Assembly: GCF_003382685.1 (NCBI RefSeq)
Contig: NZ_QLVG01000037.1
Span: 1 to 64,000 of the forward strand
Reading direction: 5' to 3'
Source: Halorussus litoreus
GTDB taxonomy: Archaea; Halobacteriota; Halobacteria; Halobacteriales; Haladaptataceae
DNA: 64,000 bases
The position numbers and the translations under genes are program-made. Positions within the stretch are counted from its first letter, which is position 1; every line of letters starts with the position of its first letter. The notes under the pieces were generated by a model, which did not search any database, was not told where the DNA came from, and saw only the letters and a program-made list of their open reading frames with translations. Below are positions 34,502-43,702 of this stretch, piece by piece.

Positions 34502-35581
34502 ATGGCGGGCGACGACGCCGGATGGCGACCCGGTTCGAACGAGCCGAACTGCCCGCTCGTCGCGGTCGTGATGGCCGGCGGGACCGGAACCCGGCTCTAT
34601 CCCGCGAGCAGGGCCGACCGGCCCAAGCAGTTCCTCTCGTTCGGCGAGAGCGACGCCGGCGACGATACCGAGGAAAGAAGTTCGCTCCTTCGGGACACCG
34701 TCGAGCGCGTGGGCTTCGCCGACGAAATCTACGTCTCGACCGCCGCGGAACACGCCGACAGGGTGGCCGAGGCGGTCCCGGAGGCGGACGTGCTCGTGGA
34801 ACCCGAGGCAAAAGACACCGGGCCTGCGCTGGCGTACGCCGCCCACCGCGCACGAACGGAGATCGGCGAGTGCGTGCTGCTCTGCGTCCCGAGCGACCAC
34901 CTCGTCGCGGGCGACTTCGAAACGACGGCCCGCACCGCGGTCCGCGCCGCAGTCGAAACGGAGGGGTTGGTAACGTTCGGCGTGGAGCCGACCAGACCCG
35001 CGACGGGGTACGGCTACATCGAACCGCGACCGGGCGAGAACGACGGCGAATACGCCCGAATCGAGCAGTTCCGGGAGAAACCAGACGAGTCGACCGCCCG
35101 CCGGTTCGTCGAGGAGGGCTTCTACTGGAACGCCGGCCTGTTCGCGTGGACGCCCGAAGCACTGCTCCGGGAGGCTCAGGACTCACCGCTCGCCCCGCTG
35201 GTCGCGGCGCTGGAGGAGGGCGACCCCGAGCGCGGGTTCCGCGAGGTCGAGTCGGTGAGCGTCGACTACGCGGTGCTGGAGCGGGCCGACGAGGCGTACG
35301 TCGTGCTGGCCGACTTCGAGTGGGACGACGTGGGATCGTGGGACGCGATGGAGCGCGTCGTCGAAAGCGACGCGGACGGCAACGCGATCTTCGGGGACGC
35401 GCTCGCCATCGACGCCGCGGACAACGTCGTCGCCGCCGACGAGAACACCCACGTCAGCGTCGTCGGTGTCGAAGGGTTGGTCGTCGCGTCCTACGGCGAC
35501 AGGGTGCTGGTCGCACCGAAGGACGACGCCCAGCGCGTGCGCGAGGTGGTGGCAGAACTGCGCGAGCAGGACCGGTTTTAA
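34502..35581 (+). CDS. Mannose-1-phosphate guanylyltransferase-like nucleotidyltransferase
   Basis: A 359-residue sugar-phosphate nucleotidyltransferase that would make GDP-mannose or a related GDP-sugar. The pyrophosphorylase signature VVMAGGTGTRLYPASRADRPKQF occurs near residue 22. The ManC-type blocks VPSDHLV, FGVEPTRPATGYGYIE, FYWNAGLFAW and SVDYAVLERADE follow in order. The isomerase domain of long bifunctional ManC proteins is absent. It follows the DUF7091-like gene by one base. A supply role for glycan synthesis is inferred. Use of GlcNAc-1-phosphate cannot be excluded. Confidence 0.85.
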   Translation: MAGDDAGWRPGSNEPNCPLVAVVMAGGTGTRLYPASRADRPKQFLSFGESDAGDDTEERSSLLRDTVERVGFADEIYVSTAAEHADRVAEAVPEADVLVEPEAKDTGPALAYAAHRARTEIGECVLLCVPSDHLVAGDFETTARTAVRAAVETEGLVTFGVEPTRPATGYGYIEPRPGENDGEYARIEQFREKPDESTARRFVEEGFYWNAGLFAWTPEALLREAQDSPLAPLVAALEEGDPERGFREVESVSVDYAVLERADEAYVVLADFEWDDVGSWDAMERVVESDADGNAIFGDALAIDAADNVVAADENTHVSVVGVEGLVVASYGDRVLVAPKDDAQRVREVVAELREQDRF

Positions 35582-35622
35582 CGTGCCAAAGTTTGATGTT
35601 AACTCGGGCGTTTACATCCAGT

Positions 35623-35874
35623 ATGGGCACTACCGACAAGCACGTCCGAATCAGCGAGGAGAGCTACGAACGGCTGAAAGTACGCCGACGCGAGGGAGAG
35701 AGTTTCGACGACGTCGTTGACCGTCTGCTCGACGACGACCGTGACCTCCTCGCTGGATTTGGTGCGTGGAAAGATACGAACCAGCGCAAGGTAGTCGAGG
35801 AGATTCACGACCGAGGGGAGCGCGAGAGTGCCGAGCGGATTGAAGAAATCGCCAAGCAGGGGGATGACGAGTGA
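35623..35874 (+). CDS. VapB-like antitoxin
   Basis: An 83-residue acidic protein. The N-terminal ribbon-helix-type DNA-binding segment is KHVRISEESYERLKVRRREG, followed by SFDDVVDRLLDD. The C-terminal helical tail would wrap the toxin. ATG 35623 was chosen because MGTTDKHVRI is the standard start of haloarchaeal relatives. The stop overlaps the start of the PIN-domain gene. Antitoxins of this type bind their own promoter; the TATA-like tttgatgttaac lies near 35590-35601. Confidence 0.8.
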   Translation: MGTTDKHVRISEESYERLKVRRREGESFDDVVDRLLDDDRDLLAGFGAWKDTNQRKVVEEIHDRGERESAERIEEIAKQGDDE

Positions 35875-36263
35875 AAGTCCTCGACAGTTCGTTTCTGATG
35901 GACTACGAAGATGGGCACCCCGCTACGAAGGAGTATCTGTTAGACCACAGTGACGAGGAGTTCGTGGTTCCGGTCCCGGTGTACGTCGAATTTCTACTCG
36001 GGGGAGTGTACGGCGAGCAAAGTTCACTCCGGCAGAGCCGACAGAATCTCGAATGGGTCGAAACGTATCCTGTTAGTGAAGAAACCGCGGAACACGCTAC
36101 AGAGATAGCGGATGAAACCGACGATCAAGGCCCGTACCTGTCGGCGGTCGACGCTCTCGCCGCAGGAGTATCTCGGGAGTTAGGTGCACCGCTCGTCACG
36201 AGTGACCGTGACCACACGCATCCGTCTCGCCAGCAGGTTCTCGAAGTCGAGGAGTACCTCTAA
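35871..36263 (+). CDS. PIN-domain toxin, VapC family
   Basis: A 130-residue PIN-domain ribonuclease. Acidic catalytic residues are visible in VLDSSFLMDYEDG (start), VPVYVEFLLG (Glu) and SAVDALAAG and TSDRDH (Asp). The length is normal for VapC. The GTG start at 35871 overlaps the antitoxin stop (GTGA), the usual arrangement for coupled toxin-antitoxin pairs. The target RNA cannot be predicted. Confidence 0.82.
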   Translation: MKVLDSSFLMDYEDGHPATKEYLLDHSDEEFVVPVPVYVEFLLGGVYGEQSSLRQSRQNLEWVETYPVSEETAEHATEIADETDDQGPYLSAVDALAAGVSRELGAPLVTSDRDHTHPSRQQVLEVEEYL

Positions 36264-36315
36264 TCGACTACTGACGGCCGTTCAGGTTTTCACTCGGAAC
36301 GTCGAACCTCGACGC

Positions 36316-36585
36316 ATGGCCGACGCGCCAGACGTCCAGACCGTCGAAACGGGCGACGAATTCATCCACGTCCGGTTCCGCGACCCGGACGAGTTCGACG
36401 AGATCCGGACGCCCGACTGGGCCGCCAACGCCGCTCGGGACGTCTCGGAAGGAGCCGAAGTCCGGACCGGCGACCGGGTGGGCGACGACGACTGGCTGGT
36501 CCAGAGCGTGTTGATCAAGAAGAACGTCGGTGAGGAGAAGGCCCGCGAGCAGGCGACGAAGATCGTCGAGAAGATCGAGTCTTGA
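36316..36585 (+). CDS. Conserved small haloarchaeal protein, function unknown
   Basis: An 89-residue acidic soluble protein (FIHVRFRDPDEFDEIRTPDW, RTGDRVGDDDWLVQSVLIKK, C-terminal amphipathic helix EEKAREQATKIVEKIES). ATG at 36316 was chosen as the first start after the PIN gene. It has no Cys cluster, membrane segment or recognised motif. It lies 52 bp after vapC and is probably unrelated to it. Confidence 0.6.
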   Translation: MADAPDVQTVETGDEFIHVRFRDPDEFDEIRTPDWAANAARDVSEGAEVRTGDRVGDDDWLVQSVLIKKNVGEEKAREQATKIVEKIES

Positions 36586-36953
36586 CTGCGAACGGCGGTG
36601 GTCGTCCGGCCATCGAGAATCCGTGGACGAAGTGATACTCCTCCATCGGCGGAGCCACGACCGGCTGCTGAACGGAGGGCAGTCAGGTGCTGATAACTCG
36701 GAAGTGACAACTGAGAGTCGTCAAGGAGATGAAGCGGGCGGAAAGAATCGAGTGTCCGTACTGTAGAATTAATTGTAATGGAGGTCGGGCAGGTAGGTGT
36801 AAGATGTTATTTACATCTTGCATTCTATAATTAAATCGCGAAGATGTCTTGTGGTACTACTGCCAATGACCAAAATTCTCGCGGCCGATTATAGCATATT
36901 AACAGTGATAATTCGACCCTAATGACTATAAATAGGTTCTGAGATATCGGGAT
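36586..36953. other. Gene-free stretch with transducer promoter and small hairpin
   Basis: Nothing here codes convincingly. The last 170 bases are AT-rich. A 7-bp-arm hairpin (aagatgt at 36801, acatctt at 36813) could be an operator. A clear TATA box, actataaatag at 36924-36934, ends about 20 bases before the transducer GTG at 36954, supporting that start. Confidence 0.5.
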
Positions 36954-39398
36954 GTGAAGTTCCAACAATTATTACCTAATTCCATCAGGAAAAGCTACCT
37001 TCGGAAGTTCGGGGCAGTGTTGCTCGTGATGCTCGTCGCCACTGCAGGCGTCAGTTTATGGATACAGCAAGAAGTGTCTGCAGAGTTGACGCACGAAAAA
37101 CACAACGAGCTCGAATCGCTCGCCGCTCTGGAGGCCGACCAGCTATCCGAGTGGATAGCCGAGCAGAAGCGGCTCACCGCCGCGCTCGGTGAGAACGAAG
37201 CGTTCCGAAGCGGGTCGGGCGGCGAAATCGACCGGGAACTCGACGAGCAGTTCGGGGAACTCCCGGAGGCGGCCCACGCGTTACACTACGTCGACCGCTC
37301 GACCGGAGAAGTGGTCCACAGCACGGACGATAGCGCGGTCGGCATGTCGCTGGAAGAGAGCAGCGTCGAGTGGGCAGAAGGGTCGCTGGCGTTCGGCGAG
37401 AACGGGACGACCGCGGTCTCCGAGCCGTTCAGTCTCGGTGGGAGCAAGGTCACCGCGTTCGCCACCCCGGTCGAGGGGAGGGACGCCGCAATCCTGCTGA
37501 CCGTCGACACGGCCGCCCGGGCGAACCACTTCAAGCAATCCATCGAGGGGACCAAGACCGTGGTCGTCAACGCCGATGGGACCGTCGTCGTCGCGTCGGA
37601 CAAATCGGCCATCCTCACAGAGTACGGCAAGGCCGACTCGATGGCGCTGAAGAAAGGGCTCGACGGGAAGACCGAGACGATGGACATGGGCCCGATGAAG
37701 GGCGTCATGGACCGGAAACACATCATGGCGGTCGCACCGATAGAGGGCACCGATTGGGTCCTCCTAATGCACGTCCCGCAGTCGAACGCGTACGCCCTCA
37801 AATCGACGGTTCGGAACGACATCCTGATGCTGCTCGGGATGTTCGTGCTGGGATTCGTCGTGCTGGGCGCGACCATCGGTCGCAACACTGTCAACGCGCT
37901 CGACGACCTCGCGGAGAAGGCCAACGCCATCGCGGCTGGCGACCTCGGGGTGGAGATCGACGAGACCGACCGCATCGACGAGGTCGGCGAGGTGACGACC
38001 GCGTTCGGGTCGATGAAGTCCTACCTCAACACGGCCGCGAATCAGGCCGACGCGCTGGCCGACCAGCATTTCGATGACCCGGTGCTGGACGAGGAGGTGC
38101 CCGGGGAGTTCGGCGAGTCGCTCGATGCGATGCACCACGATCTCGAAGCGCTCATCACAGACATCGAACAAGCGCAAGCCGAGGCCCAAGAGGCGCAGGC
38201 CGAAGCCGAGGCGCTCAACGCCGCGCTCGAACAGAAGGCCCACGAGTTCGGTGGCGTCATGGAAGCGGCGGCCGCGGGCGACCTGACCCAGCGGATGGAC
38301 CCCGAGAGCCGGAGCGAGGCGATGGAGCAGATCGCCCAACAGTTCAACGACATGATCGCCGACATCGAGCAGACCATCACGCAGATCAAGGACTTCTCGG
38401 TAGACGTTGCCAACACCAGCGAAGAGGCGAGCAGCGGGGCCGAGGAGGTCGAGAACGCGAGCCAGGAGGTCGCCGAGTCCATCGAGGACATCTCTGCAGG
38501 CGCGGTCGAGCAGGCCGACCACGTAGACGAGGTCACGAACGAGATGAGCACCCTCTCGGCCACCATCGAGGAGATCGCGGCGTCGGCCAATCAGGTTGCC
38601 ACCCTGTCCGACCAGGCGGCGGAAAAGGGTGCCACGGGCCGGGAACTCTCGGACGAGGCGATGGACGAGATGGACCGCATCGAGGAGACCACGGTCGAGA
38701 CTGTCGAAACCGTCGAGCAGTTGGACGACGAGATGGCCCAGATCGGCGACATCGTGGAGATGATCGATAGAATCGCCGAGCAGACCAACGTCCTCGCACT
38801 CAACGCCTCCATCGAGGCCGCCCGGGCGGGCGAAGCGGGCGAGGGCTTCGCGGTCGTCGCCAACGAGGTCAAAGATCTCGCCGAGGACACCCGCGACGCC
38901 ACCCAAGAGATCGGCGACCTCATCGAGCAAGTTCAGGACTCGACCTCCGAAACGGTCGAGGACATGCAGGAGATGCGCGAGCGCGTCGACGCCGGCATGG
39001 AGACCATCGACGAAGGCCTCGGGACGCTCGACGAGGTGGTCGCGGACGTGGAGGAGGCCAACGAGGGCGTCCAGGAGATCAACGAGGCGACAGAGGACCA
39101 GGCCACCTCGACCGAGGAGATCGTCTCGATGGCGAGCGAAGTGGCGAGCATCAGCGAGGAGACCTCCGCTGAGGCCCAGACCGTCTCTGCGGCCGCCGAA
39201 GAGCAGACCGCCTCGCTGAGCCAGGTCACTACCGAGGTCGAGAGCCTCTCGGAGAAGTCCCAGGAACTCGACTCGCTCCTCGGGAAGTTCGAGGTATCCG
39301 TCGACGAGGACGACGTCGCGCCCGCAGCGGGCGACTCTAGCGGCCATAGACTGACCGCCGACGGAAACGGCTTCGAATGGACGGAGGGAGACCGATGA
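36954..39398 (+). CDS. Methyl-accepting chemotaxis transducer
   Basis: An 814-residue membrane receptor that feeds CheA through CheW. The first membrane segment is at about 18-36, the extracytoplasmic sensor (Cache-like) at 37-285, the second membrane segment at 289-309 and HAMP at about 310-362. A long coiled coil then leads to the conserved hairpin tip ([20 protein letters not shown]) and methylation-helix regions rich in Glu/Gln/Ala. GTG 36954 is supported by the TATA box about 20-30 bases upstream. The stop overlaps the next gene, cheW. The ligand is unknown. Confidence 0.92.
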   Translation: MKFQQLLPNSIRKSYLRKFGAVLLVMLVATAGVSLWIQQEVSAELTHEKHNELESLAALEADQLSEWIAEQKRLTAALGENEAFRSGSGGEIDRELDEQFGELPEAAHALHYVDRSTGEVVHSTDDSAVGMSLEESSVEWAEGSLAFGENGTTAVSEPFSLGGSKVTAFATPVEGRDAAILLTVDTAARANHFKQSIEGTKTVVVNADGTVVVASDKSAILTEYGKADSMALKKGLDGKTETMDMGPMKGVMDRKHIMAVAPIEGTDWVLLMHVPQSNAYALKSTVRNDILMLLGMFVLGFVVLGATIGRNTVNALDDLAEKANAIAAGDLGVEIDETDRIDEVGEVTTAFGSMKSYLNTAANQADALADQHFDDPVLDEEVPGEFGESLDAMHHDLEALITDIEQAQAEAQEAQAEAEALNAALEQKAHEFGGVMEAAAAGDLTQRMDPESRSEAMEQIAQQFNDMIADIEQTITQIKDFSVDVANTSEEASSGAEEVENASQEVAESIEDISAGAVEQADHVDEVTNEMSTLSATIEEIAASANQVATLSDQAAEKGATGRELSDEAMDEMDRIEETTVETVETVEQLDDEMAQIGDIVEMIDRIAEQTNVLALNASIEAARAGEAGEGFAVVANEVKDLAEDTRDATQEIGDLIEQVQDSTSETVEDMQEMRERVDAGMETIDEGLGTLDEVVADVEEANEGVQEINEATEDQATSTEEIVSMASEVASISEETSAEAQTVSAAAEEQTASLSQVTTEVESLSEKSQELDSLLGKFEVSVDEDDVAPAAGDSSGHRLTADGNGFEWTEGDR

Positions 39399-39829
39399 GC
39401 GCGAGAGAGACCGACACCGGAGCCGACGACAGGACCGAGGCCCTCACCGTACTCGAGTTCGCGCTCGGCTCCCAGCGGTGCTGCATGCGCATCGAGTGCG
39501 TGGTCGAGGTCGTCCGGACGGGCGGGGTCACGCCGATGCCGGACACCCCGGCGCACGTCGAGGGCGTCATGGACCTGCGCGGCGAGACCACGGCGATAGT
39601 GGACCCGACGAAACTGCTCGACTTCGACACCGACAGCTCGAAGAGTAAGGTCGTCGTCCTCGAAGCCGAGGAGGCGGTCGGGTGGCTCGTCGACAAAGTG
39701 TATCAGGTTCGCCGCGTAGCCACCGACGCGCTCGACGACACGGTCGCCAGCGGCTCGGTGAAGGGCGTGTTCGCTGACGGAGACCACGTCGTCTGGATCG
39801 AACCCGACGAGGTGCTCGGGGCGCAGTGA
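39395..39829 (+). CDS. CheW-like coupling protein
   Basis: A 144-residue CheW-fold adaptor that links transducers to the kinase CheA. It has [24 protein letters not shown] at the N-terminus, [21 protein letters not shown] in the centre and [11 protein letters not shown] near the end, in the usual CheW order. ATG 39395 overlaps the transducer stop (ATGA), so this CheW is probably dedicated to that receptor. No cheA or other che genes are nearby. Confidence 0.88.
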   Translation: MSARETDTGADDRTEALTVLEFALGSQRCCMRIECVVEVVRTGGVTPMPDTPAHVEGVMDLRGETTAIVDPTKLLDFDTDSSKSKVVVLEAEEAVGWLVDKVYQVRRVATDALDDTVASGSVKGVFADGDHVVWIEPDEVLGAQ

Positions 39830-39881
39830 GGACACGAAGCTCGTTCTTTTCGGGGGAGTTAGACGCACCGGTCTCCGCGAG

Positions 39882-40583
39882 TCAGGCTTGGAGAAGCAGG
39901 TCCCAATAATGGACGGGGGTGTCGTCGGGGCCGACTTGCTTCGTGACCCGCTCGCCGCACTCGACCGCCACGGCGCGGTCGAAGATCGGCCCGTCAGAGA
40001 CGAACGTGTGGAACTCGCCGTCCTCGCCGCAGGGGTCGACGCCCTGGGGCAGGTCCGCGAGGAAGTCGGCGTCGAGGCGGCGACCCGCGAACGAGGCGTC
40101 CAGCGCCTCGCCGTCAACCGCGACCACGATGGCCTCGAAGGCGTCCGCGAACTCCCGGGCGACCGTCCCTGTGTCCCGGCCCCAGATGGGCCAGTGCCCC
40201 TCGACTCCTGTGTCGGCGAGGCGCTCCTCGCGGTAGGCCCGCACGTCTTCGAGATAGAGGTCGGCGAACGCGATGCGCTGGACTCCTCGCTGCTCGTACT
40301 CGGCGGTCGCCTCGGCCATCGCTGACTCGTACTCGTCGTTCGAGGCGTCGTCCGGAATTTCGACGAACCGGATCGGCAGGTCGAGCGCCGCGGCCTGTCG
40401 CTCGTAGAGGGCCCGACGGACGCCGTGCATGCTCGACCGGCCGGTGTCCGCCGAAACTGTCGTGAGTAGTTCGACTGGCTCGTTGCCGGACTCGATCAGT
40501 TCCCGGAGCGCGTAGCTGGCGTCCTTCCCGCCGCTCCACGAGAGCACCGTGGGCGGCGAGTCGCCGTCGGCCGTCCCCGCCAC
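39882..40583 (-). CDS. Diphthine-ammonia ligase-like ATP pyrophosphatase (Dph6 family)
   Basis: A 233-residue PP-loop ATP-pyrophosphatase of the MJ0570/Dph6 family, which amidates diphthine on elongation factor 2. The PP-loop is LSWSGGKDASYAL near residue 12. HGVRRALYERQAAALDLP, FADLYLEDVRAYREERL and DPCGEDGEFHTFV are the family's later blocks. GTG 40583 was chosen because it lies one base past the stop of the SDR gene; the longer frame would run through that gene. It is co-transcribed with the SDR. Confidence 0.8.
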   Translation of the reverse strand: MAGTADGDSPPTVLSWSGGKDASYALRELIESGNEPVELLTTVSADTGRSSMHGVRRALYERQAAALDLPIRFVEIPDDASNDEYESAMAEATAEYEQRGVQRIAFADLYLEDVRAYREERLADTGVEGHWPIWGRDTGTVAREFADAFEAIVVAVDGEALDASFAGRRLDADFLADLPQGVDPCGEDGEFHTFVSDGPIFDRAVAVECGERVTKQVGPDDTPVHYWDLLLQA

Positions 40584-40584
40584 G

Positions 40585-41370
40585 TCAGCTCCGGAGCCGC
40601 CCGCCGTCCACCGGCATCGCGACGCCGTTGACGAAGCTGGCGCGCTCACTGGAGAGGAAGGCGACGGCGTCACCGAACTCGCTGGGCTGGCCCACGCGGT
40701 CGAGCGGGATGTCGGCCGACCAGTCTGCCAGCCCCTCGTCGTAGCTGTCGTACTCACCGCGCTCGACCGACGCCTCCACGAGTTCCTGGATGCGTGGCGT
40801 CTCGTGCGCGCCGGGCAGCACCGCGTTGGCCCGCACCTCGGGTGCCCACTCGCGAGCTTGGGTCTTCATCAGGCCGACGACGCCGCGCCGGACCGCGTTC
40901 GAGAGCACCAGACCGTCGATGGCCTCGCGCACGCTGGTCGAGGTCACGTTCACGATGCTGCCGGCGTCGCTCTCGACGAGGTGCGGGTGGGCGGCCTTCG
41001 TGAGTCTCACGACGCTCATCACCAGCAGGTCGTACGCCTCGTACCAGTCGCGCTCGGTGGTGTCGAGGAAGCTCCCGCTGGGTGGTCCGCCCGCCGAGGT
41101 GACGATGTGGTCCAGCCCGCCGAACTCCTCGACGGTGGCATCGACCAGCGCCTCGATCTCGTCGGGGTCGGTGATGTCGGTTGGCACCGCGACCACGTCA
41201 CCGTCGCCCGCCGCGTCGATCTCTTCCTTCGCGTCCTGTAGCTTCTCCTCGCCTCGCGCGCAGATGGCGACGTTCGCGCCTTCGGCCGCGAGCGCCTTCG
41301 CCGACGCCCGGCCGAGCCCGCTCGAACTCGCCGTTACCAGTGCTGCGTTGCCCGCTATTCCGAGGTCCAT
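40585..41370 (-). CDS. Atypical SDR-family oxidoreductase
   Basis: A 261-residue SDR. The cofactor motif is TASSSGLGRASAKAL. The normal Tyr-x3-Lys catalytic pair is missing; the corresponding region reads LVLSNAVRRGVVGLMKT near residue 157, as in a distinct SDR subgroup with Leu-Ser-Asn-x-x-Arg. The substrate is unknown. ATG 41370 was preferred over the upstream alternative two codons earlier. It precedes the Dph6-like gene by one base. Confidence 0.8.
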   Translation of the reverse strand: MDLGIAGNAALVTASSSGLGRASAKALAAEGANVAICARGEEKLQDAKEEIDAAGDGDVVAVPTDITDPDEIEALVDATVEEFGGLDHIVTSAGGPPSGSFLDTTERDWYEAYDLLVMSVVRLTKAAHPHLVESDAGSIVNVTSTSVREAIDGLVLSNAVRRGVVGLMKTQAREWAPEVRANAVLPGAHETPRIQELVEASVERGEYDSYDEGLADWSADIPLDRVGQPSEFGDAVAFLSSERASFVNGVAMPVDGGRLRS

Positions 41371-41530
41371 GCTCACCGGTTCGGAGTCCGAGCTAAAAGT
41401 TCTCGGGGTGGCGGATGATCTGCGGGAGAACTTCGGCCAGTCGGCTACCGACGGTTATTGTCGAGATAACGAATATCGGGAGAATGGCTGCGGAACACGC
41501 GAGACGTAGACCCGTACTCTGGACGGAACG

Positions 41531-42010
41531 CTACTCCGTGTGTGACTCTCTCGAAGTCCGCACCGTCACCTCGCCCGAGGTCGTCACGCCGACGAGCAGG
41601 TCCTCTTGGACCTCCCGGCCCGACACCGCGTCCCCGGCCGCGTCGCTCACGCGCTTCATCAGCTCCGGCGCGGCGTGGTTGACCTTCACGCCGGCCTCGT
41701 CGCAGGCGTCGTACACCCGCGTCGGCACGTCGTAGAGGTCGGTCCCAACCTCGACGGTCACCTGCACCGGCGCCCGGAGTGCCTCGGAGAACGCCACCGT
41801 CTCGCGGGCCTTCCGGACGTTCTCGCGAGCGCTGGCCTCCACGCTGGAGACGTTCGCGCGGGAGGTGCCGAGTCGGTCGGCGATGTCGGCCTGCGCGACG
41901 CCGCGCTCGCGCAGGACCAGCACCTCCGCCTGTCGCCGAGTCAGCACGTTCGTCTCGGCGTCGAACCCCGTCCGGTCGAGGATCTCGTCCACGTCGTGGT
42001 CGTCGCTCAC
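41531..42010 (-). CDS. Tfx-family DNA-binding protein
   Basis: A 159-residue archaeal transcription regulator of the Tfx family. The N-terminal helix-turn-helix is TRRQAEVLVLRERGVAQADIADRLGTSRANVSSVE, followed by a C-terminal sensor or metal-binding domain that includes VKVNHAAPELM. Methanogen Tfx binds near the molybdenum formylmethanofuran dehydrogenase operon; the haloarchaeal role is unknown. GTG 42010 gives the standard N-terminus. An aldehyde:ferredoxin oxidoreductase gene lies a few kb away, but no direct link is shown. Confidence 0.82.
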   Translation of the reverse strand: MSDDHDVDEILDRTGFDAETNVLTRRQAEVLVLRERGVAQADIADRLGTSRANVSSVEASARENVRKARETVAFSEALRAPVQVTVEVGTDLYDVPTRVYDACDEAGVKVNHAAPELMKRVSDAAGDAVSGREVQEDLLVGVTTSGEVTVRTSRESHTE

Positions 42011-42204
42011 GGTCGACCCCCCCGTCCGGCGGGCGAGGCCCGGGGGCGCTGTCGTTCCGGTGGACCATCGACCGGAGCGCGGTAGATTCGCCTCATGGAC
42101 CAGTGTACGCACGCCACCCGAAAAAACCCGCGGCGACGAACGCTATTGTGCGGCGACGAACGCTGTTGGGACTGTCCACCCCGTCGGCCCGGTGAGGGCC
42201 GGGT

Positions 42205-42696
42205 TCAGCTACCCCAGAAGTTGTCGCGGCTTCCGAGGCGCGGTCCGCGGTCGTCTTTGTCGCTCTGGTCGGCGTCGTCGTCGGCCGCCTCGGCGTCGTC
42301 GGCCTCGCCGTCGGCCTCCTCCGACTCGCCGTCGGCGTCGGTCGCCGACTCCTTCTCGTCGTCCATGGGCAGGCGTTCGAGTTCGTCGGCCTGCGCGTGG
42401 TTGCCGTGGACGTTCGTGATCTTCACCTTCGCGCGGGCGTCCGGGAGCACGCCGTCGACCATCACGATGAAGCCGTCCTCCGTGCGGCCGACGCCGGCAC
42501 CGCTCTCGTGGATGTCCTCGACGTCCACCACGACCTCCTCGCCCGGCTGGACCGGCGCGGTCTTGAGCTCCGAGATGGGCTGGCTGTAGTGGTTGCACCA
42601 CTCGGCTCCCCCGCGGTCGCCGTAGTGCTGACAGCCCATCCCCTCGATCCGTTCCTGAAAACTCGGGCACTCGTCGGCCAGTGGACAGTCCGGCAT
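42205..42696 (-). CDS. TRAM-domain protein with N-terminal Cys cluster
   Basis: A 163-residue protein. The N-terminal part has five Cys and two His (CPLADECPSF, GCQHYGD, WCNHY) that may bind zinc or another metal. The centre (about 45-110) is a TRAM domain (QPGEEVVVDVEDIHESGAG, GRTEDGFIVMVDG, ARAKVKITNV), a predicted RNA-binding fold. The last 50 residues are highly acidic. Small TRAM proteins in archaea are thought to act as RNA chaperones. It is a single gene. Confidence 0.82.
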   Translation of the reverse strand: MPDCPLADECPSFQERIEGMGCQHYGDRGGAEWCNHYSQPISELKTAPVQPGEEVVVDVEDIHESGAGVGRTEDGFIVMVDGVLPDARAKVKITNVHGNHAQADELERLPMDDEKESATDADGESEEADGEADDAEAADDDADQSDKDDRGPRLGSRDNFWGS

Positions 42697-42736
42697 GACC
42701 GAGGCTACTCGCCGACTGGCCTAAACGTTTACGTAC

Positions 42737-42799
42737 AACCTTTTGCTGCGCTCGGCCCCGGCGAGCCGTCGGCTCGCCGCGGCCTCGCTGGCAAGAGGT
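42737..42799. repeat. Extended imperfect hairpin, haloarchaeal intergenic type
   Basis: The core is a perfect 9-bp stem (42759-42767 and 42771-42779, three-base loop gtc). Outer flanks aaccttttgc and gcaagaggtt extend the pairing imperfectly. Sequences of this sort recur between genes in haloarchaeal genomes. It could end transcription or be a dispersed repeat, but only one copy is seen here. Confidence 0.6.
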
Positions 42800-42941
42800 T
42801 GATCAAAAACCTGCGCTCGTCCCGCCCCTCACTGCGTTCGCTCTGGTCCTCGCTTGGGCCGCTCGCTCGGCGACGGCGCAGAGCGCCGCCGCCTCGCTCG
42901 CGGGAGAACTGCTGGTGCGCTCTCGGTGGACGGTTCACCAG

Positions 42942-43045
42942 CGCGCGACCGGTGGACGATCCACCAGCGCGCCCCCAGTGGAAAGGCCACCGGCGCGCGA
43001 CCGGTGGACGATTCACCAGCGCGCCCCCGGTGGACCGTCGGCCGG
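42942..43045. repeat. Two-copy 52-bp tandem repeat
   Basis: Units start at 42942 and 42994 with gcgcgaccggtggacgat and continue with (t/c)caccagcgcgccccc. They differ at only a few positions. A partial unit lies just upstream (ggtggacggttcaccagc at 42924-42941). Each unit contains a small palindrome around ggtgga/tccacc. Confidence 0.8.
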
Positions 43046-43086
43046 TCGCGTCCGCTCGGCTGTTGATCGAGTTGCGAGCGACGGCT

Positions 43087-43263
43087 TCACTCCCCGGCGA
43101 CGAGGAACGTCTTGCCGCCCTTGCGCTCGAAGTACACCTCGGCGTCCGCGAGCCACTCGCCGACGTACTCGTCCACGCGGTCGGTCTCGACGCCGGACAC
43201 GTCGAGTACGGTGCGGTCGTCGCCGTCAGCCGGGCGTTCCGCGCGAGCGAATCGAGCGTTCAT
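43087..43263 (-). CDS. 58-residue acidic protein, function unknown
   Basis: A short gene from ATG 43263 to TGA 43087. Translation is MNARFARAERPADGDDRTVL, then a compact DVSGVETDRVDEYVGEWLAD and the end VYFERKGGKTFLVAGE. Acidic composition, regular codon use and a folded-looking alternation of strand and helix support a real gene. It would be just below common length cut-offs. No function is known. It stands between the repeat-rich gap and the DUF6684-like gene. Confidence 0.6.
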   Translation of the reverse strand: MNARFARAERPADGDDRTVLDVSGVETDRVDEYVGEWLADAEVYFERKGGKTFLVAGE

Positions 43264-43377
43264 ACTCGTTACCTGTCGGTGCGAGGGTAAGAAGGTGAGC
43301 CGTCCGGAGCGAAAGTGAAACTGACGGACTGCGGCCGCGTGGACCTCACTGGGCTCTTCGGGCCGGTATGCAGTCGG

Positions 43378-43593
43378 TCAGCGTTCGATGACCGTCGCCG
43401 CGACGTAGGTGAGTAGCCCGAGCAGGACGAACGGGACGACGTGCAGTCCGATGGCGACGACCTGTGCGAACGGGTAGTCCGGGAACGGCGAGAAAAACAG
43501 GAGGAACAGCGTGAAAAAGAGGATGATGACCATCGGGATGATGTTGACCGAGATGTCGAGCAGGGTCTCGCGGTCGAAGAGGGAGTCGGCCAT
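43378..43593 (-). CDS. Small two-segment membrane protein, DUF6684-like
   Basis: A 71-residue membrane protein with two hydrophobic segments (about 15-35: VNIIPMVIILFFTLFLLFF; about 46-66: AIGLHVVPFVLLGLLTYVAA) and the N-terminal FDRETLLDISVN. I recognise the layout of the haloarchaeal DUF6684 family, often found with cytochrome oxidase genes; none is nearby here. ATG 43593 was chosen as the family start. Confidence 0.7.
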   Translation of the reverse strand: MADSLFDRETLLDISVNIIPMVIILFFTLFLLFFSPFPDYPFAQVVAIGLHVVPFVLLGLLTYVAATVIER

Positions 43594-43634
43594 GACGGAT
43601 GCAACGGACGGCGTCCAGCGAGTTAACGCCACTG

Positions 43635-43681
43635 GCTGGGCCGGGCCGGTCGGCGCGCGCCGCCGACCGGCCCGGCCCAGC
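43635..43681. terminator. Perfect 21-bp-arm hairpin after the DUF6276-like gene
   Basis: Arms 43635-43655 and 43661-43681 are perfect reverse complements (gctgggccgg to ccggcccagc) around a five-base loop. The hairpin begins 22 bases past the stop of the minus-strand gene at 43703, so it may end that transcript, although archaeal termination usually relies on T-runs and none is present. Confidence 0.55.
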
Positions 43682-43702
43682 TACTCAGCGAGTATCGTCC
43701 TC

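Larger units (their letters stand above)
42697..43086. other. Gene-free stretch with two repeat structures
   Basis: This 390 bp gap has no convincing gene. It holds an imperfect long hairpin (42737-42799) and a GC-rich tandem repeat (42942-43045). The middle part (42800-42930) has the skewed GC-rich composition often seen in haloarchaeal intergenic DNA. The promoter of the TRAM gene should lie just above 42696 (gtttaggcca, minus sense), but it is weak. Confidence 0.5.

Noticed and set aside
34522-35874. A second plus-strand frame spanning the ManC-like gene and the antitoxin.
   Set aside because: Its first 360 codons are an Arg-rich frame shift of the nucleotidyltransferase. Only the part from ATG 35623 is a real gene (antitoxin).
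42942-43045. CRISPR-like repeats in the gap before the TRAM gene.
   Set aside because: Units are directly adjacent with no spacers, there are fewer than three copies, and no cas genes are near.
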